Source of the DNA: Neoechinorhynchus agilis
Lineage: Eukaryota > Acanthocephala
Assembly (NCBI GenBank): GCA_051530055.1
Contig: CM121342.1
Location: forward strand, 5,022,001 to 5,086,000
Direction of reading: 5' to 3'
Length of the DNA: 64,000 nucleotides
Part shown: piece by piece, positions 45,430 to 56,161 of the stretch
How positions within the stretch are numbered: the first letter of the stretch is position 1
Layout of the letters: every line of letters begins with the position of its first letter
Notes under the pieces: generated by a model
Seen by the model: only the letters and a program-made list of their open reading frames with translations
What the model was told of the DNA's origin: nothing
Database searches by the model: none
Made by a program: the position numbers and the translations under genes

Positions 45430-45600
45430 TGTAATTAGAGAATTATTGTTGTTTAGAAGTCGCGGTAAATAATTTTCTTTGATTAAAGACTAGACGTTAG
45501 CGTCCATTACTAAAAACAAACTGATGATGATGAACCGACACGAGATGTCTTATTTACCGTGTGATGAAGACTTGTAAACAACAATAATTTCCATCTGCCT
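45430..45600. mobile_element. Solo array-family MITE
   Basis: Inverted ends: aattattgttgtttagaagtcgcggtaaata at the left and tatttaccgtgtgatgaagacttgtaaacaacaataatt at the right. The centre, acaaactgatgatgatgaacc, matches the array units. About 160 bp, and it abuts the retrotransposon fragment at 45604. Confidence 0.7.
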
Positions 45601-45603
45601 CTA

Positions 45604-46176
45604 ATGGTACTTTCACCTTCTTTTTTTAAGGAAAAAATCCAAGAACTCACGGCCTTGACTGCAAGCGTTCAACTGCTCGCCACGCACGGCACTCAAAGGA
45701 AGCCCTCTCAACGGCCGGTTTTCCAGCTCGACTCGAACCAGTCGGACTCTCCCGGAACGACGGTAAACGCCCTGATGGAGCCCTTCCATGGTGCTCCGGG
45801 AAAATACTGGTTTGGGATTTTACTTTGCCCCAACACGCTCGCAGCATCCCACTTACGGGATGCCACCTCAAAGGCGGGAGCAGTCGCCAGCTTCAGCGAG
45901 GAAAAGAAGCGGCAGTACTCGCTCGCTGGACATCAATATATTTTCATCCCGATTGCGGTGGAAACACTGGGATGTCTCGGAAAAGAAGCCGATTATTTCC
46001 TCTCACGACTGGGAAAGATGCTAAAACATGCCACCGGCGATATGCGATCCAGCAGCTTCCTGATGCAGCGAATCAGCGCTTCGATTCAACGCGGCCATCA
46101 AGGAAGCTGCCGAACAAACATAACATTTGAAGACAACAAATTGAAGAAATTGTGTGATAATCTTGTTACTTTTTAA
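45604..46176 (+). mobile_element. Retrotransposon-derived C-terminal fragment (non-LTR type)
   Basis: A 190-codon open frame, clearly more GC-rich than its neighbours. Its middle (GAVASFSEEKKRQYSLAGHQ ... FIPIAVETLGCLGKEAD ... TGDMRSSSFLMQRISASIQRG) follows the pattern found at the extreme C-terminus of reverse-transcriptase polyproteins of some invertebrate retroelements (fxPxAxETxG...TGdxRaxsFlxQRlsxAiQRGN). No reverse transcriptase domain is adjacent, so it is a 5'-truncated copy, as LINE-type insertion commonly leaves. The exact family is not certain. It lies tail to tail with the kinesin gene, whose stop is 25 bp away. Confidence 0.6.
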
Positions 46177-46200
46177 GGCAAATCCTACAAAGAACAAGTT

Positions 46201-48912
46201 TCACCGCCTAGAAATGATAAAGACCGCATGATTGTCAATATGCTCTTCACTCTTCGGTCCACTCTTCATTGTTGACCTTCTCGATGTCTTACACACGTCT
46301 CGCTTTTTCACAAGATTGGTCGAACTCCTTGCATGTGGCGCCTTCTTCGTTGCGCCAGCTCGTTCAAATAAGTCATTGGCACTACGAGTTAAATCGTTGA
46401 ACACCAACGTACGCCTCGAAGCCCTTTCCTTCGTGGGCGGTATAGACAGTTTCGGTTTCTTAAACGAGCTTTTCTTACACAACTTTGTTGAATTGCAGCT
46501 TTTATCGTCCACAACTACGTCCAGATCATCGTAGTTGTCCGCATTTAACTCCTTCACACGATCGGCATATCTCAAAGTATTGATCGTATGTTCAGAATTG
46601 ATATTGGTAGGAGAAATCATGGCGATCATTGAGACAACCGAGTTGTTGCCAATGAACGAGTCCCTTAGAACACGAGTCAGCATTGAACCTCTGAAAGGTA
46701 CGTGTTCGGCTTTCTTCCCTAAGGCTCTTATGCATTCCTTTAGGGCAAGAAGGGACTTATTGATTTCGGCTCCCTCGAATAAACACGTTTTATCGGACGA
46801 ACTGGTGTCTTTACCTCGCTCGCTGCCGGCCAAATCAACCAAAGATATTTTTCCGTAATCACATCCAGTATCATTAGACTTCAAAACAATCTGCAGGATC
46901 GCATGGGACCGAGATGAATTGTCATTAGCAGAACTGATTCCTGATGTTCGGACGGACATTCCATCCGCGATTACTTTCATAATGTCCGCATGATTTGTAA
47001 CATGTTCTTGAATGATATCCACTACCTGTACAACGCTATTTCCATCTTCAAGAACCTTTAATCGTTTCCGACCATTCAATAAATCGAACACTTTTCCACA
47101 GTAGATTTCGAAAAAGCTACAAAACACACTGAATCGTCCTCTATAGTGAACACTTGAATTGTAAGCCATTATTTCTTTGGCAGTGGACGAATATATACCA
47201 GCACTGGTATCCTCACTGTGTACAAAGTCATCACCCATTGTATAGGTTTTGCCACTTCCAGTCTGACCGTAAGCAAAACACATAGCATGCGATCGATCTT
47301 CAAACATTGCAGTGACAAGAGGTTTTGTCGTAAAGTGGTAAACGACCGAAGTAGAAGTGGTCTCGTCAAAAGCATAATCGAATCGGAACTTCTGGTTGTC
47401 CAAATATTTGGTCAAATCAACTTTCTCTTTTGGATTGTGCACAATGCAGAGCTGATTACGTGAAATTGTCACAATATCGATCTCCTTACGAGAAACTTCT
47501 CGGTCACTCATGGGACGCTTACGGACGCTGACCGTAATGCGACCACATGATTGTACAATGTCCTCAACGGTAAGACGCTTCGTAGTCTTACTCACAACGC
47601 CCTGACGATAATCGTCTAATCCAGTTGATCTCAAACCTTCTTACACATTTGAAGCTTTGGGTTCCATTTGAACCCACCTTTTTCCGTCATGTGCCGCATA
47701 AACAAACCGAAAAGCTACATCTTAAAATTCGTCCCACAAAAATAAATGTTCAACCCCAATGTCTTAACTGACTTATCTTTTTTTTGAACAGTATTCAGGG
47801 TTACTGGCACTAACGACATGAATTAATTCCGTAAACTTTGGATTTTTATTAGAACGGAAACAGAAGGTAAATGCGAATTAACGGGTATTAGAAAATGAAG
47901 CTGCTACCTTAATTCACCGAGACTTAAGCCAAACTGGACACAATTGAAGTAATCTTCATACGTAATGTCCGTTTTTCTTTGTTCAATCTTAACGAAACCA
48001 AGAGTCTTGAATGATATGGAAAAATTGAACTCTTTTGAGGCATAATGTCCGGTTTAGATTAAAAGAAGAAGCACGCCGATGAGATTTACTCGAGGAAACA
48101 AATTCATTGGAGAAAATTAGCACCATCAGAGTCGAGTTTTTCTCTCGTTCGAACAAGAGTTCCTAGTGGAATTTCAAAGGGTTTTCTAAAAAAAGGGAGA
48201 GCGATGAGGTCTAATCGGCCCCTTACTCCTAATTAGTTGAGATCAACCGACGTATCATTTTAGCGAAATCAAGCGACGCCATATTAATTGCGGTTGATTG
48301 TTTTTCGTCGAATGCGTTTCCGAAAACGGCAGCACTGAATCTTTGTTGTTCATACTTTCGATTCTGTTGATTCTTAGCCTGTTGAGCCCTTCGCTCGAAC
48401 CGTTTGCGAGCGATTCTCTCAACCTCCTTAACACATTGACTCTTTCTCGCGATTCCGGCATCCTTGGGTCTAATCGGCGACCCGGTTGACTTGTGGCCTT
48501 TAGATTCCTCGTCCGAATCGTAATTTTCAGCCTTTTGATAACTGATAGACGTCGTCGATCTCGTCGAATACCGGTCATCGCTATTATCGCGGTTATATTC
48601 GACAGGTTTTTTTGATTCGACGGCCATGGATAATCGGTTTTTTTCCACGTTGCCTTGGTTAATGGTGGCGATTAGCTTTTGTTTAGAATGATATGAAGTC
48701 AGCATACGGCTTTTTAAGGTTGGATTGAGACGGACGATACTGTCCAGTTCGATCTCTTTTCCTTTGGTCTCATTACGTTCTCTCCATTCCACAGATACAA
48801 CAAAGCGCGATTGGTCGATATCGGTTATAGTGGCAGCGTGAATGCGTCCATCTGACCGTTGTATCATTATTTCTAATCCTTTGGAAAGTGCATCGAAGGT
48901 GCCAGTGTTCAT
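46201..48912 (-). CDS. Kinesin-13 microtubule depolymerase (KIF2/MCAK family)
   Basis: Two exons, 48252-48912 and 46201-47636, join in frame (...KMIR|LRSTGLDDY...) across a 615-bp intron to 698 residues, near the ~700 of human KIF2A. The N-terminus (IMIQRSDGRIHAATIT ... TKGKEIELDSIVRLNP) and the neck (QCVKEVERIARKRFERR) match kinesin-13. The internal motor has the KVD finger characteristic of depolymerases (PKEKVDLTKYLDNQ), the P-loop AYGQTGSGKTYTMG, switch I NDNSSRSH and switch II LVDLAGSERG. Kinesin-13 proteins use ATP to peel tubulin from microtubule ends, acting at spindle poles and kinetochores. The tail after the motor is only about 110 residues, basic and Ser-rich, without the usual coiled coil. 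Start: ATG at 48912, 5 nt after TTGCAG. Confidence 0.92.
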
Positions 48913-49347
48913 GTTCTCTGCAACACAACATTACAAAACGGGACTTATCAAATTTCGTCAACACAAGAAATGTTAAGATTTAATCCCGTTCCGACGATGG
49001 TCCACTCGGGAGGAATCAACCATCGAAACAAAATAGGCACAATAAACCATCAGAAACGTTCAATGAAGACGGTTTCGTGGGTTCCGTTGTACAAAAATTT
49101 GAAAAAAAAGAGAGAAATCAGAGTCAATCAACTAAAACGCATTTTGCCGAAACCAAAACCATCCAACCAATGAAAAAACCCCAAACGTTTTCGAATCCTT
49201 CAGAACTTGCAAGCGAACCGTTGAACCCGAACTGTGATGTATCTTCGTTACGAATGACGTTGAAGTGAAATGAAAGAAAGAACGGATCCGAGATGGTGCT
49301 TTTAATGGCATTCTTCTTGTCATCTGTACCAAGTTCATCGGTGTTCA
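48913..49347. other. Intergenic region leading into the ~255-bp array
   Basis: No recognised gene. A plus-strand frame starts with an ATG at 49305 (MAFFLSSVPSSSVFIEEIVP...) and runs into the first repeat unit, stopping after 41 codons. It is the only copy in which the repeated peptide has a start codon nearby. Confidence 0.35.
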
Positions 49348-52300
49348 TTGAAGAAATCGTGCCAAAGCCAACCACTAAGCCTTTCTCGGACTATCTCGGG
49401 CCTCCTGTCGGCGAATACACTCGTTTTTGATCCGATAAAACTTACCTCTGAATCGACAAGTTCTGATCTGGCAACAACCCGATTCCTCGAGTCAAATCAC
49501 CTGATATTTACCTTGTGGCTTCCAACGAATAAATCCTTGTTGTTGTTGTTGTTGTTGATTTCAAGCTTCTGCTGATGCCTTATCGGTGGTAGTGTTCTTT
49601 TATTGAAGAAATTGTGCCAAAGCCAACCACTAAACCTTTCTCGGACTATCTCGGGCCTCCCGTGGGCGCCTACACTCGTTTTTGATCCGACAAAACTTAC
49701 CTCTGAATCGACAAGTTCTGATCTGGGAACAACCCGATTCCTCGAGTCAAATCACCTGATATTTACCTTGTGGCCTCCAACGAATAAATCCTTGTTGTTG
49801 TTGTTGTTGTTGATTTCAAGCTTCTGCTGATGCCTTATCGGTGGTAGTGTTCTTTTATTGAAGAAATTGTGCCAAAGCCAACCACTAAACCTTTCTCGGA
49901 CTATCTCGGGCCTCCCGTGGGCGCCTACACTCGTTTTTGATCCGACAAAACTTACCTCTGAATCGACAAGTTCTGATCTGGGAACAACCCGATTCCTCGA
50001 GTCAAATCACCTGATATTTACCTTGTGGCCTCCAACGAATAAATCCTTGTTGTTGTTGTTGTTGTTGATTTCAAGCTTCTGCTGATGCCTTATCGGTGGT
50101 ATTCTTTTATTGAAGAAATTGTGCCAAAGCCAACCACTAAACCTTTCTCGGACTATCTCGGGCCTCCCGTGGGCGCCTACACTCGTTTTTGATCCGACAA
50201 AACTTACCTCTGAATCGACAAGTTCTGATCTGGGAACAACCCGATTCCTCGAGTCAAATCACCTGATATTTACCTTGTGGCCTCCAACGAATAAATCCTT
50301 GTTGTTGTTGTTGTTGTTGTTGATTTCAAGCTTCTGCTGATGCCTTATCGGTGGTAGTGTTCTTTTATTGAAGAAATTGTGCCAAAGCCAACCACTAAAC
50401 CTTTCTCGGACTATCTCGGGCCTCCCGTGGGCGCCTACACTCGTTTTTGATCCGACAAAACTTACCTCTGAATCGACAAGTTCTGATCTGGGAACAACCC
50501 GATTCCTCGAGTCAAATCACCTGATATTTACCTTGTGGCCTCCAACGAATAAATCCTTGTTGTTGTTGTTGTTGTTGTTGATTTCAAGCTTCTGCTGATG
50601 CCTTATCGGTGGTATTCTTTTATTGAAGAAATTGTGCCAAAGCCAACCACTAAACCTTTCTCGGACTATCTCGGGCCTCCCGTGGGCGCCTACACTCGTT
50701 TTTGATCCGACAAAACTTACCTCTGAATCGACAAGTTCTGATCTGGGAACAACCCGATTCCTCGAGTCAAATCACCTGATATTTACCTTGTGGCTTCCAA
50801 CGAATAAATCCTTGTTGTTGTTGTTGTTGTTGATTTCAAGCTTCTGCTGATGCCTTATCGGTGGTAGTGTTCTTTTATTGAAGAAATTGTGCCAAAGCCA
50901 ACCACTAAACCTTTCTCGGACTATCTCGGGCCTCCCGTGGGCGCCTACACTCGTTTTTGATCCGATAAAACTTACCTCTGAATCGACAAGTTCTGATCTG
51001 GGAACAACCCGATTCCTCGAGTCAAATCACCTGATATTTACCTTGTGGCCTCCAACGAATAAATCCTTGTTGTTGTTGTTGATTTCAAGCTTCTGCTGAT
51101 GCCTTATCGGTGGTATTCTTTTATTGAAGAAATTGTGCCAAAGCCAACAACTAAACCTTTCTCGGACTATCTCGGGCCTCCCGTGGGCGCCTACACTCGT
51201 TTTTGATCCGACAAAACTTACCTCTGAATCGACAAGTTCTGATCTGGGAACAACCCGATTCCTCGAGTCAAATCACCTGATATTTACCTTGTGGCCTCCA
51301 ACGAATAAATCCTTGTTGTTGTTGTTGTTGATTTCAAGCTTCTGCTGATGCCTTATCGGTGGTATTCTTTTATTGAAGAAATTGTGCCAAAGCCAACCAC
51401 TAAACCTTTCTCGGACTATCTCGGGCCTCCCGTGGGCGCCTACACTCGTTTTTGATCCGACAAAACTTACCTCTGAATCGACAAGTTCTGATCTGGGAAC
51501 AACCCGATTCCTCGAGTCAAATCACCTGATATTTACCTTGTGGCTTCCAACGAATAAATCCTTGTTGTTGTTGTTGTTGTTGATTTCAAGCTTCTGCTGA
51601 TGCCTTATCGGTGGTAGTGTTCTTTTATTGAAGAAATTGTGCCAAAGCCAACCACTAAACCTTTCTCGGACTATCTCGGGCCTCCCGTGGGCGCCTACAC
51701 TCGTTTTTGATCCGACAAAACTTACCTCTGAATCGACAAGTTCTGATCTGGGAACAACCCGATTCCTCGAGTCAAATCACCTGATATTTACCTTGTGGCT
51801 TCCAACGAATAAATCCTTGTTGTTGTTGTTGTTGATTTCAAGCTTCTGCTGATGCCTTATCGGTGGTATTCTTTTATTGAAGAAATTGTGCCAAAGCCAA
51901 CCACTAAACCTTTCTCGGACTATCTCGGGCCTCCCGTGGGCGCCTACACTCGTTTTTGATCCGATAAAACTTACCTCTGAATCGACAAGTTCTGATCTGG
52001 GAACAACCCGATTCCTCGAGTCAAATCACCTGATATTTACCTTGTGGCCTCCAACGAATAAATCCTTGTTGTTGTTGTTGTTGTTGATTTCAAGCTTCTG
52101 CTGATGCCTTATCGGTGGTAGTGTTCTTTTATTGAAGAAATTGTGCCAAAGCCAACCACTAAACCTTTCTCGGACTATCTCGGGCCTCCCGTGGGCGCCT
52201 ACACTCGTTTTTGATCCGATAAAACTTACCTCTGAATCGACAAGTTCTGATCTGGGTACAACCCGATTCCTCGAGTCAAATCACCTGATATTTACCTTGT

Positions 52301-52356
52301 GGCTTCCAACGAATAAATCCTTGTTGTTGTTGTTGTTGATTTCAAGCTTCTGCTGA
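49348..52356. repeat. Tandem array of twelve ~255-bp units
   Basis: Unit starts lie near 49348, 49603, 49858, 50110, 50368, 50623, 50878, 51124, 51373, 51628, 51877 and 52132. Spacings are 255, 255, 252, 258, 255, 255, 246, 249, 255, 249 and 255 bp, all multiples of three. Differences come from the (TTG)n run near the end of each unit and from a gtg present or absent in the joining tggtagtgttc. Point differences are few and the first unit is the most divergent. In every unit each strand has a frame open except for one TGA, so 70-80-codon open frames recur; a unit-long uninterrupted frame does not exist. Confidence 0.93.
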
Positions 52357-52363
52357 TGGATCT

Positions 52364-52425
52364 TCTTCAGCGATTGCTTGTAAGTTTTTAAATATTCGAG
52401 AAAAACTTACAAGCGATCGCTGAAG
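52364..52425. repeat. 25-bp inverted repeat (hairpin) after the array
   Basis: cttcagcgattgcttgtaag... is complemented by ...cttacaagcgatcgctgaag with one mismatch over about 25 bp and a 12-bp loop. It separates the twelfth unit from a partial thirteenth (about 52491-52550), so it looks like a small insertion into the array. Each arm contains gtaag, so a transcript of either strand would carry a donor-like site. Confidence 0.7.
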
Positions 52426-52490
52426 AATATCCGAGATAGTGGATCGAAATATCCAATAAAATCTTAATTTCATTTTCTCCTATCAACAAA

Positions 52491-52550
52491 TAAATCCTTG
52501 TTGTTGATTTTAAGCTTCTGCTGATGCCTTATCGGTGGAAGTGTTCTTTT
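52491..52550. repeat. Partial thirteenth unit of the ~255-bp array
   Basis: caaataaatccttgttgttgattttaag followed by cttctgctgatgccttatcggtgg matches the end of each array unit with a contracted TTG run. It is separated from the main array by the hairpin insertion. Confidence 0.8.
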
Positions 52551-52668
52551 TCCTCGTCCATTGGCGAGATTGCCCCATGAAGTGGATTTCGATAATTGTA
52601 GATTATTTTTTCGTGAGACGGTTGAATAAAGAATTTTTTTATTTCAAGTAAAATGCTTATCATTTTGG

Positions 52669-54213
52669 TCATTCTGAAGTCACGCATTGAACATCATTGA
52701 GTAAGTCAACGCTAATCTTCTCTAGGAGATAGAAAAGTCTTTTCTTGACAATCTCGTGAACGTTCACTATATCCGAAGCCAAATTAAGAGCAAGGAGTTT
52801 CCGTTGTTTTTTAGACAGGACCATTGTATAGAACGCCTTAACTTGGTCGAGATTATCTTCCTTGTCCAAGTACCGTTGACAATGAACATTAAGAAATTCA
52901 TGATGTGGGCGATGAATGGTTTTCATTTGTCCATAATTTGGTCCATGGAAAGAGTTGGGTGTATAAGCGGGAGTCCCTCCATTTCCATACAAACACATTT
53001 GTCCTCCTCGACTAAGACTGGAGACTTTGCTTATACTGCGATTACAAGGAAGCTGATTAAAGTTTACTCCAACTCGGTATCGTTGAGCGTCCGGATGAGC
53101 CAATATTCGTGCCTGAAGGATTTTATCCGGACTTGGTTCGATGCCTGGAATTAAATTTCCAGGACTATAGCACAATTGTTCTACTTCTGTGTGGTTGTTG
53201 GCCACTACACGATTTAGAGTCAGTGTGCCGATCTTTCGCAAGGGGCACTGGGCGTGAGGCCAAACTCGAGTACAATCGAATGGATCGAAGCCAAGTACAT
53301 TGATGTCATTGTTGAGCAATTGAACGCTTAGATCGAACGTTGGGAATCGCCCTGCACAGATCGAATTGAACAGTTCTTTAACGTAGTACTTTGGACATTG
53401 GGATTCCATGTTCATAGCTACGCTTTGCTCGTCCATGAATCTCGTCCCCTTAGAGGCACTACTCCATTTGAATCGACAATAACAAGATTGCCCTGAATGG
53501 TTCAACATTTTGAACGTATTAACTGAATAGTAGTCTGAGTGTTGGTATCCGAGAGGAAGCCCTCGTTGTGTGTAGAGCATACAAATCAAATGCAGTGATT
53601 CAGGCCTCGAAACTATGAAATCCCATTTCATATTTGGATCATAAAGGCCCGTAACGGGGTTTCGTCCTTGAGATCGGCATAAACTCACAAAATCCAACGG
53701 ATCCTTGATGTAAAACACCGGTAAACTAGATGCAACGAGGTCCCACACCCCACATTCGGTGAAGAACTTTACGGACATCCCAAGAAGGTCGCGCTTAGTG
53801 TCCGGAAATCCTTGTTCACCGTGAAAATGAGAAAATCTCACGGTTACTGGAGTAGTGACCGTTGTTTGAAACAAACTTGCCTTTGTGAACTCGAAACACG
53901 AACTATCTGTGCATTCAAAGTATCCATAAGCGCCGGCACCTCTAGCGAAACACACTCGCGGTATCGGTTTTTCTCGGTTAAAGTTAGCCAATCTCTCAAT
54001 GAGAACGGAGTCCTGAAGCAGGATCTGACCAAAGGGGGAAGCTGTTAAACTGGCCGTCAGTTCTTGCAATGGGCATCCTGTGTCGGACGTGAGTATACTT
54101 TCTTGATGGCTGATTCTGTAAGCTTGAAGTTGGTTATGATGCATCTGTCGGTGATTAGGAACGTTCAATGCACTTGGCTGCTCACTCTCTAAAGCCTCTT
54201 CGTCCACCATCAT
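52669..54213 (-). CDS. Catalase-family protein lacking catalytic residues (predicted pseudoenzyme)
   Basis: An uninterrupted 514-residue frame, full length for a small-subunit catalase, aligning from FGQILLQDSVLIERLANFNRE to the C-terminal NSFHGPN region. Conserved blocks include ARGAGAYGYFE, GVWDLVASSLPVFYIKDP, FDPFDCTRVWPH and GIEPSPDKILQARILAHPDAQR. The three defining active-site positions differ. The distal His (human His75, in the VVHA motif) is Phe89 here (RVCFARG). The distal Asn (Asn148, VGNN) is Ser162 (VASS). The proximal heme-ligand Tyr (Tyr358, in RxFxYPD) is His373 (RILAHPD). A normal catalase reaction is not expected; a histidine-ligated heme or a heme-free role is conceivable. 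No stop or frameshift breaks the frame, arguing that the protein is kept. Intronless. The ATG lies 3 nt after CTATAG. Confidence 0.88.
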   Translation of the reverse strand: MMVDEEALESEQPSALNVPNHRQMHHNQLQAYRISHQESILTSDTGCPLQELTASLTASPFGQILLQDSVLIERLANFNREKPIPRVCFARGAGAYGYFECTDSSCFEFTKASLFQTTVTTPVTVRFSHFHGEQGFPDTKRDLLGMSVKFFTECGVWDLVASSLPVFYIKDPLDFVSLCRSQGRNPVTGLYDPNMKWDFIVSRPESLHLICMLYTQRGLPLGYQHSDYYSVNTFKMLNHSGQSCYCRFKWSSASKGTRFMDEQSVAMNMESQCPKYYVKELFNSICAGRFPTFDLSVQLLNNDINVLGFDPFDCTRVWPHAQCPLRKIGTLTLNRVVANNHTEVEQLCYSPGNLIPGIEPSPDKILQARILAHPDAQRYRVGVNFNQLPCNRSISKVSSLSRGGQMCLYGNGGTPAYTPNSFHGPNYGQMKTIHRPHHEFLNVHCQRYLDKEDNLDQVKAFYTMVLSKKQRKLLALNLASDIVNVHEIVKKRLFYLLEKISVDLLNDVQCVTSE

Positions 54214-54587
54214 CACCTATAGAGATTAAACGTGTAAACACATTCTGGTTCTAGAGAATAGTTACTATAGTGACGATCAAAATCGATTTCAAATCACGTT
54301 TTTATTGATCTTTTTTTGAAGCTGAATTCAAGTGCGTATACCGTTTTCCGGTTGATGTTATTCTTTTCCCCCCCCAAGCAATTAATCTGGAGCTGTCATG
54401 GTTCTCGAGTTATACGTTGCCTCGAAGGCATTAAATCAAAAGAAACCATTGAACGTTTTTGTGAGGTTGTTATGCTGCCTAGAATCTCAAAAAGTAAGAA
54501 GCCGGCATTTGAACGATCTAAAAATTCGCATTCGGACAAACAAGACGTAAAGTCGCGGTTTTTGTGTTTTGAACAAACGCAAATAAG
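54214..54587. other. Intergenic between the catalase-like gene and CIAO1
   Basis: About 370 bp containing the acceptor CTATAG of the catalase-like gene. A plus-strand 91-codon frame has no motifs and is probably chance. Confidence 0.4.
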
Positions 54588-56161
54588 TTAACGCTGGTGT
54601 ATTTTCCACAATTTGATTGAGCAATCATCAGAACAGGATACAAGAAACTCACAATTGATTGGATTGAACGCAACAGAATTTACATCTGCACTATGGGCTC
54701 TCTCTTCCTTCTCGACCTCCTCGAGCTCAACCTTTGTGTTCAATTTGAGCAAACGAATTGAATCATCACCACAACCGCATGCAATAAAGTCAGTCTTGTT
54801 GTTCCTACAGGACACCAATGATCTCAGATTTAAAAACAAACATTTACCAGCTCACACTGTAAATTGGTAATTCAGTGTTAAGATTCAGTTGTGAAGACAT
54901 TATCCACGTCGTGTGGTTCGCAGTGCACCAGATTATGATGGAGCAGTCACTAGAACTCGAAGCAAGTTTGTCTCCATTGGCATTAAAAGCAATGGACCAA
55001 ACAGTCGAAGTATGGCCATCTACCAAAATTATTGATACATATCGGAAAAATTTAAATAGAACAAAAGATTGGAAGTATTGTTTCATGTGATGAATAGTTT
55101 TTTTTTGTGAACTAAAGACGTTCTGTGAACCTCGTGTCATATTCATCATCATCATCAGTTTGTTAGTAATAGACGATCAAAAACTAAAAAAAACTGATGA
55201 TGAATAAGACACGAAGTTTGCAGAACGTCTTTAGTTCACAAAAAAAGTTATTCACCACATGAAAACTTCTTCTAAACAATAAGTCTAACATATATAAGCC
55301 GGGCGGTGGAACCTCTTCTCTCATATCGACATTTTGATAGAACAAAAGGAATTTCAATATTGCGAGTGTTGAATATGCTAACAAGTTACATCTTTACCTA
55401 ATTGATTAAAACAAAACCAGCTATCGCCATCATCCTTATACAACCGGATTGAGCAATCATAACTGCATGAAGCGAGAATATCTTCAGTAGGTGACCAAAC
55501 AACGTCCTTGACATCTTGGCTGTGACCTTGTAGAACTTCGCACAGTTCATATTCATCATCCATTACTACAAACGAGATGGATAAAGAGTTTGTTTGTGAG
55601 ACTTACCCTGCCAAATCCAGACGGTTTTGTCACGACTGCAAGTAGCAATATACTCACCGCTACGAGACCATGCGATACTTTTAGGAACATCATCGTTCTA
55701 TCTTTCACGAGTAATTTAAAGAAATGTAGGTTTTTCAAGCGGTAAATCAAAAACTACCGACGATGTGAGCAACAACAATAAAGAACGGAGATGTTGTTTA
55801 ACCTCGTTATTGTGACCATCAAGTTGTCCCACTTCGTCGTAATCTGTTCCATCTTCGTTGAGTTTCCAAACGACGGCAGATGAATCGAAACTACAGGTAG
55901 CCAACCGGCGACCACACCACGACCAACGAACACGCCTGATAGTGCGTGAGTGGCTACTTTCCAGTTTGAATTGGCACTCACATAGAGATCGTTCAACTAA
56001 ACAGGTTAAATGTTGCCTCAAAGATATAACTCACAATCGCAGGACCATATCTTGACACACCGATCGCTTGAACATGATGCAAACATTCGACCATTGGGAT
56101 GCCAGTCAATGGACCAAATGGTCTGATCGTGGCCATCATTGATTATGAATTCACATTTCAT
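54588..56161 (-). CDS. CIAO1: CIAO1-like WD40 protein (cytosolic iron-sulfur assembly)
   Basis: Six exons, 56035-56161, 55803-55996, 55607-55697, 55398-55565, 54848-55019 and 54588-54804, keep one frame and give 322 residues (human CIAO1: 339). Seven WD40 blades are visible, including [60 protein letters not shown], the diagnostic [18 protein letters not shown], and [24 protein letters not shown]1 is the scaffold of the CIA targeting complex with MMS19 and CIAO2B; it delivers Fe-S clusters to cytosolic and nuclear apoproteins such as DNA polymerases and helicases. Introns are 38-105 bp except the fourth (378 bp), which holds a MITE-like insertion. TTTTTAG lies 1 nt before the ATG. Confidence 0.92.
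55095..55340. mobile_element. Array-family MITE inserted in CIAO1 intron 4
   Basis: Two inverted halves (tttttgtgaactaaagacgttctgtgaacctcg ... and gaagtttgcagaacgtctttagttcacaaaaaaa) flank a tcatcatcatcagtttgtt centre. They are followed by accacatgaaaacttcttct and the flank sequence tataagccgggcggtggaacctc, tcatatcgacattttga. It matches the core of the two tandem arrays and is the longest solo copy, so it may define the full element (about 250 bp). Confidence 0.75.

Noticed and set aside
49348-52356. Twelve similar 73-76-codon plus-strand open frames (MKKLCQSQPLNLSR...) as a family of secreted peptides
   Set aside because: They are one frame of a tandem repeat, their ATG is really a TTG in each unit, the leucine run is the TTG microsatellite, and no signal peptide or splice context supports translation.
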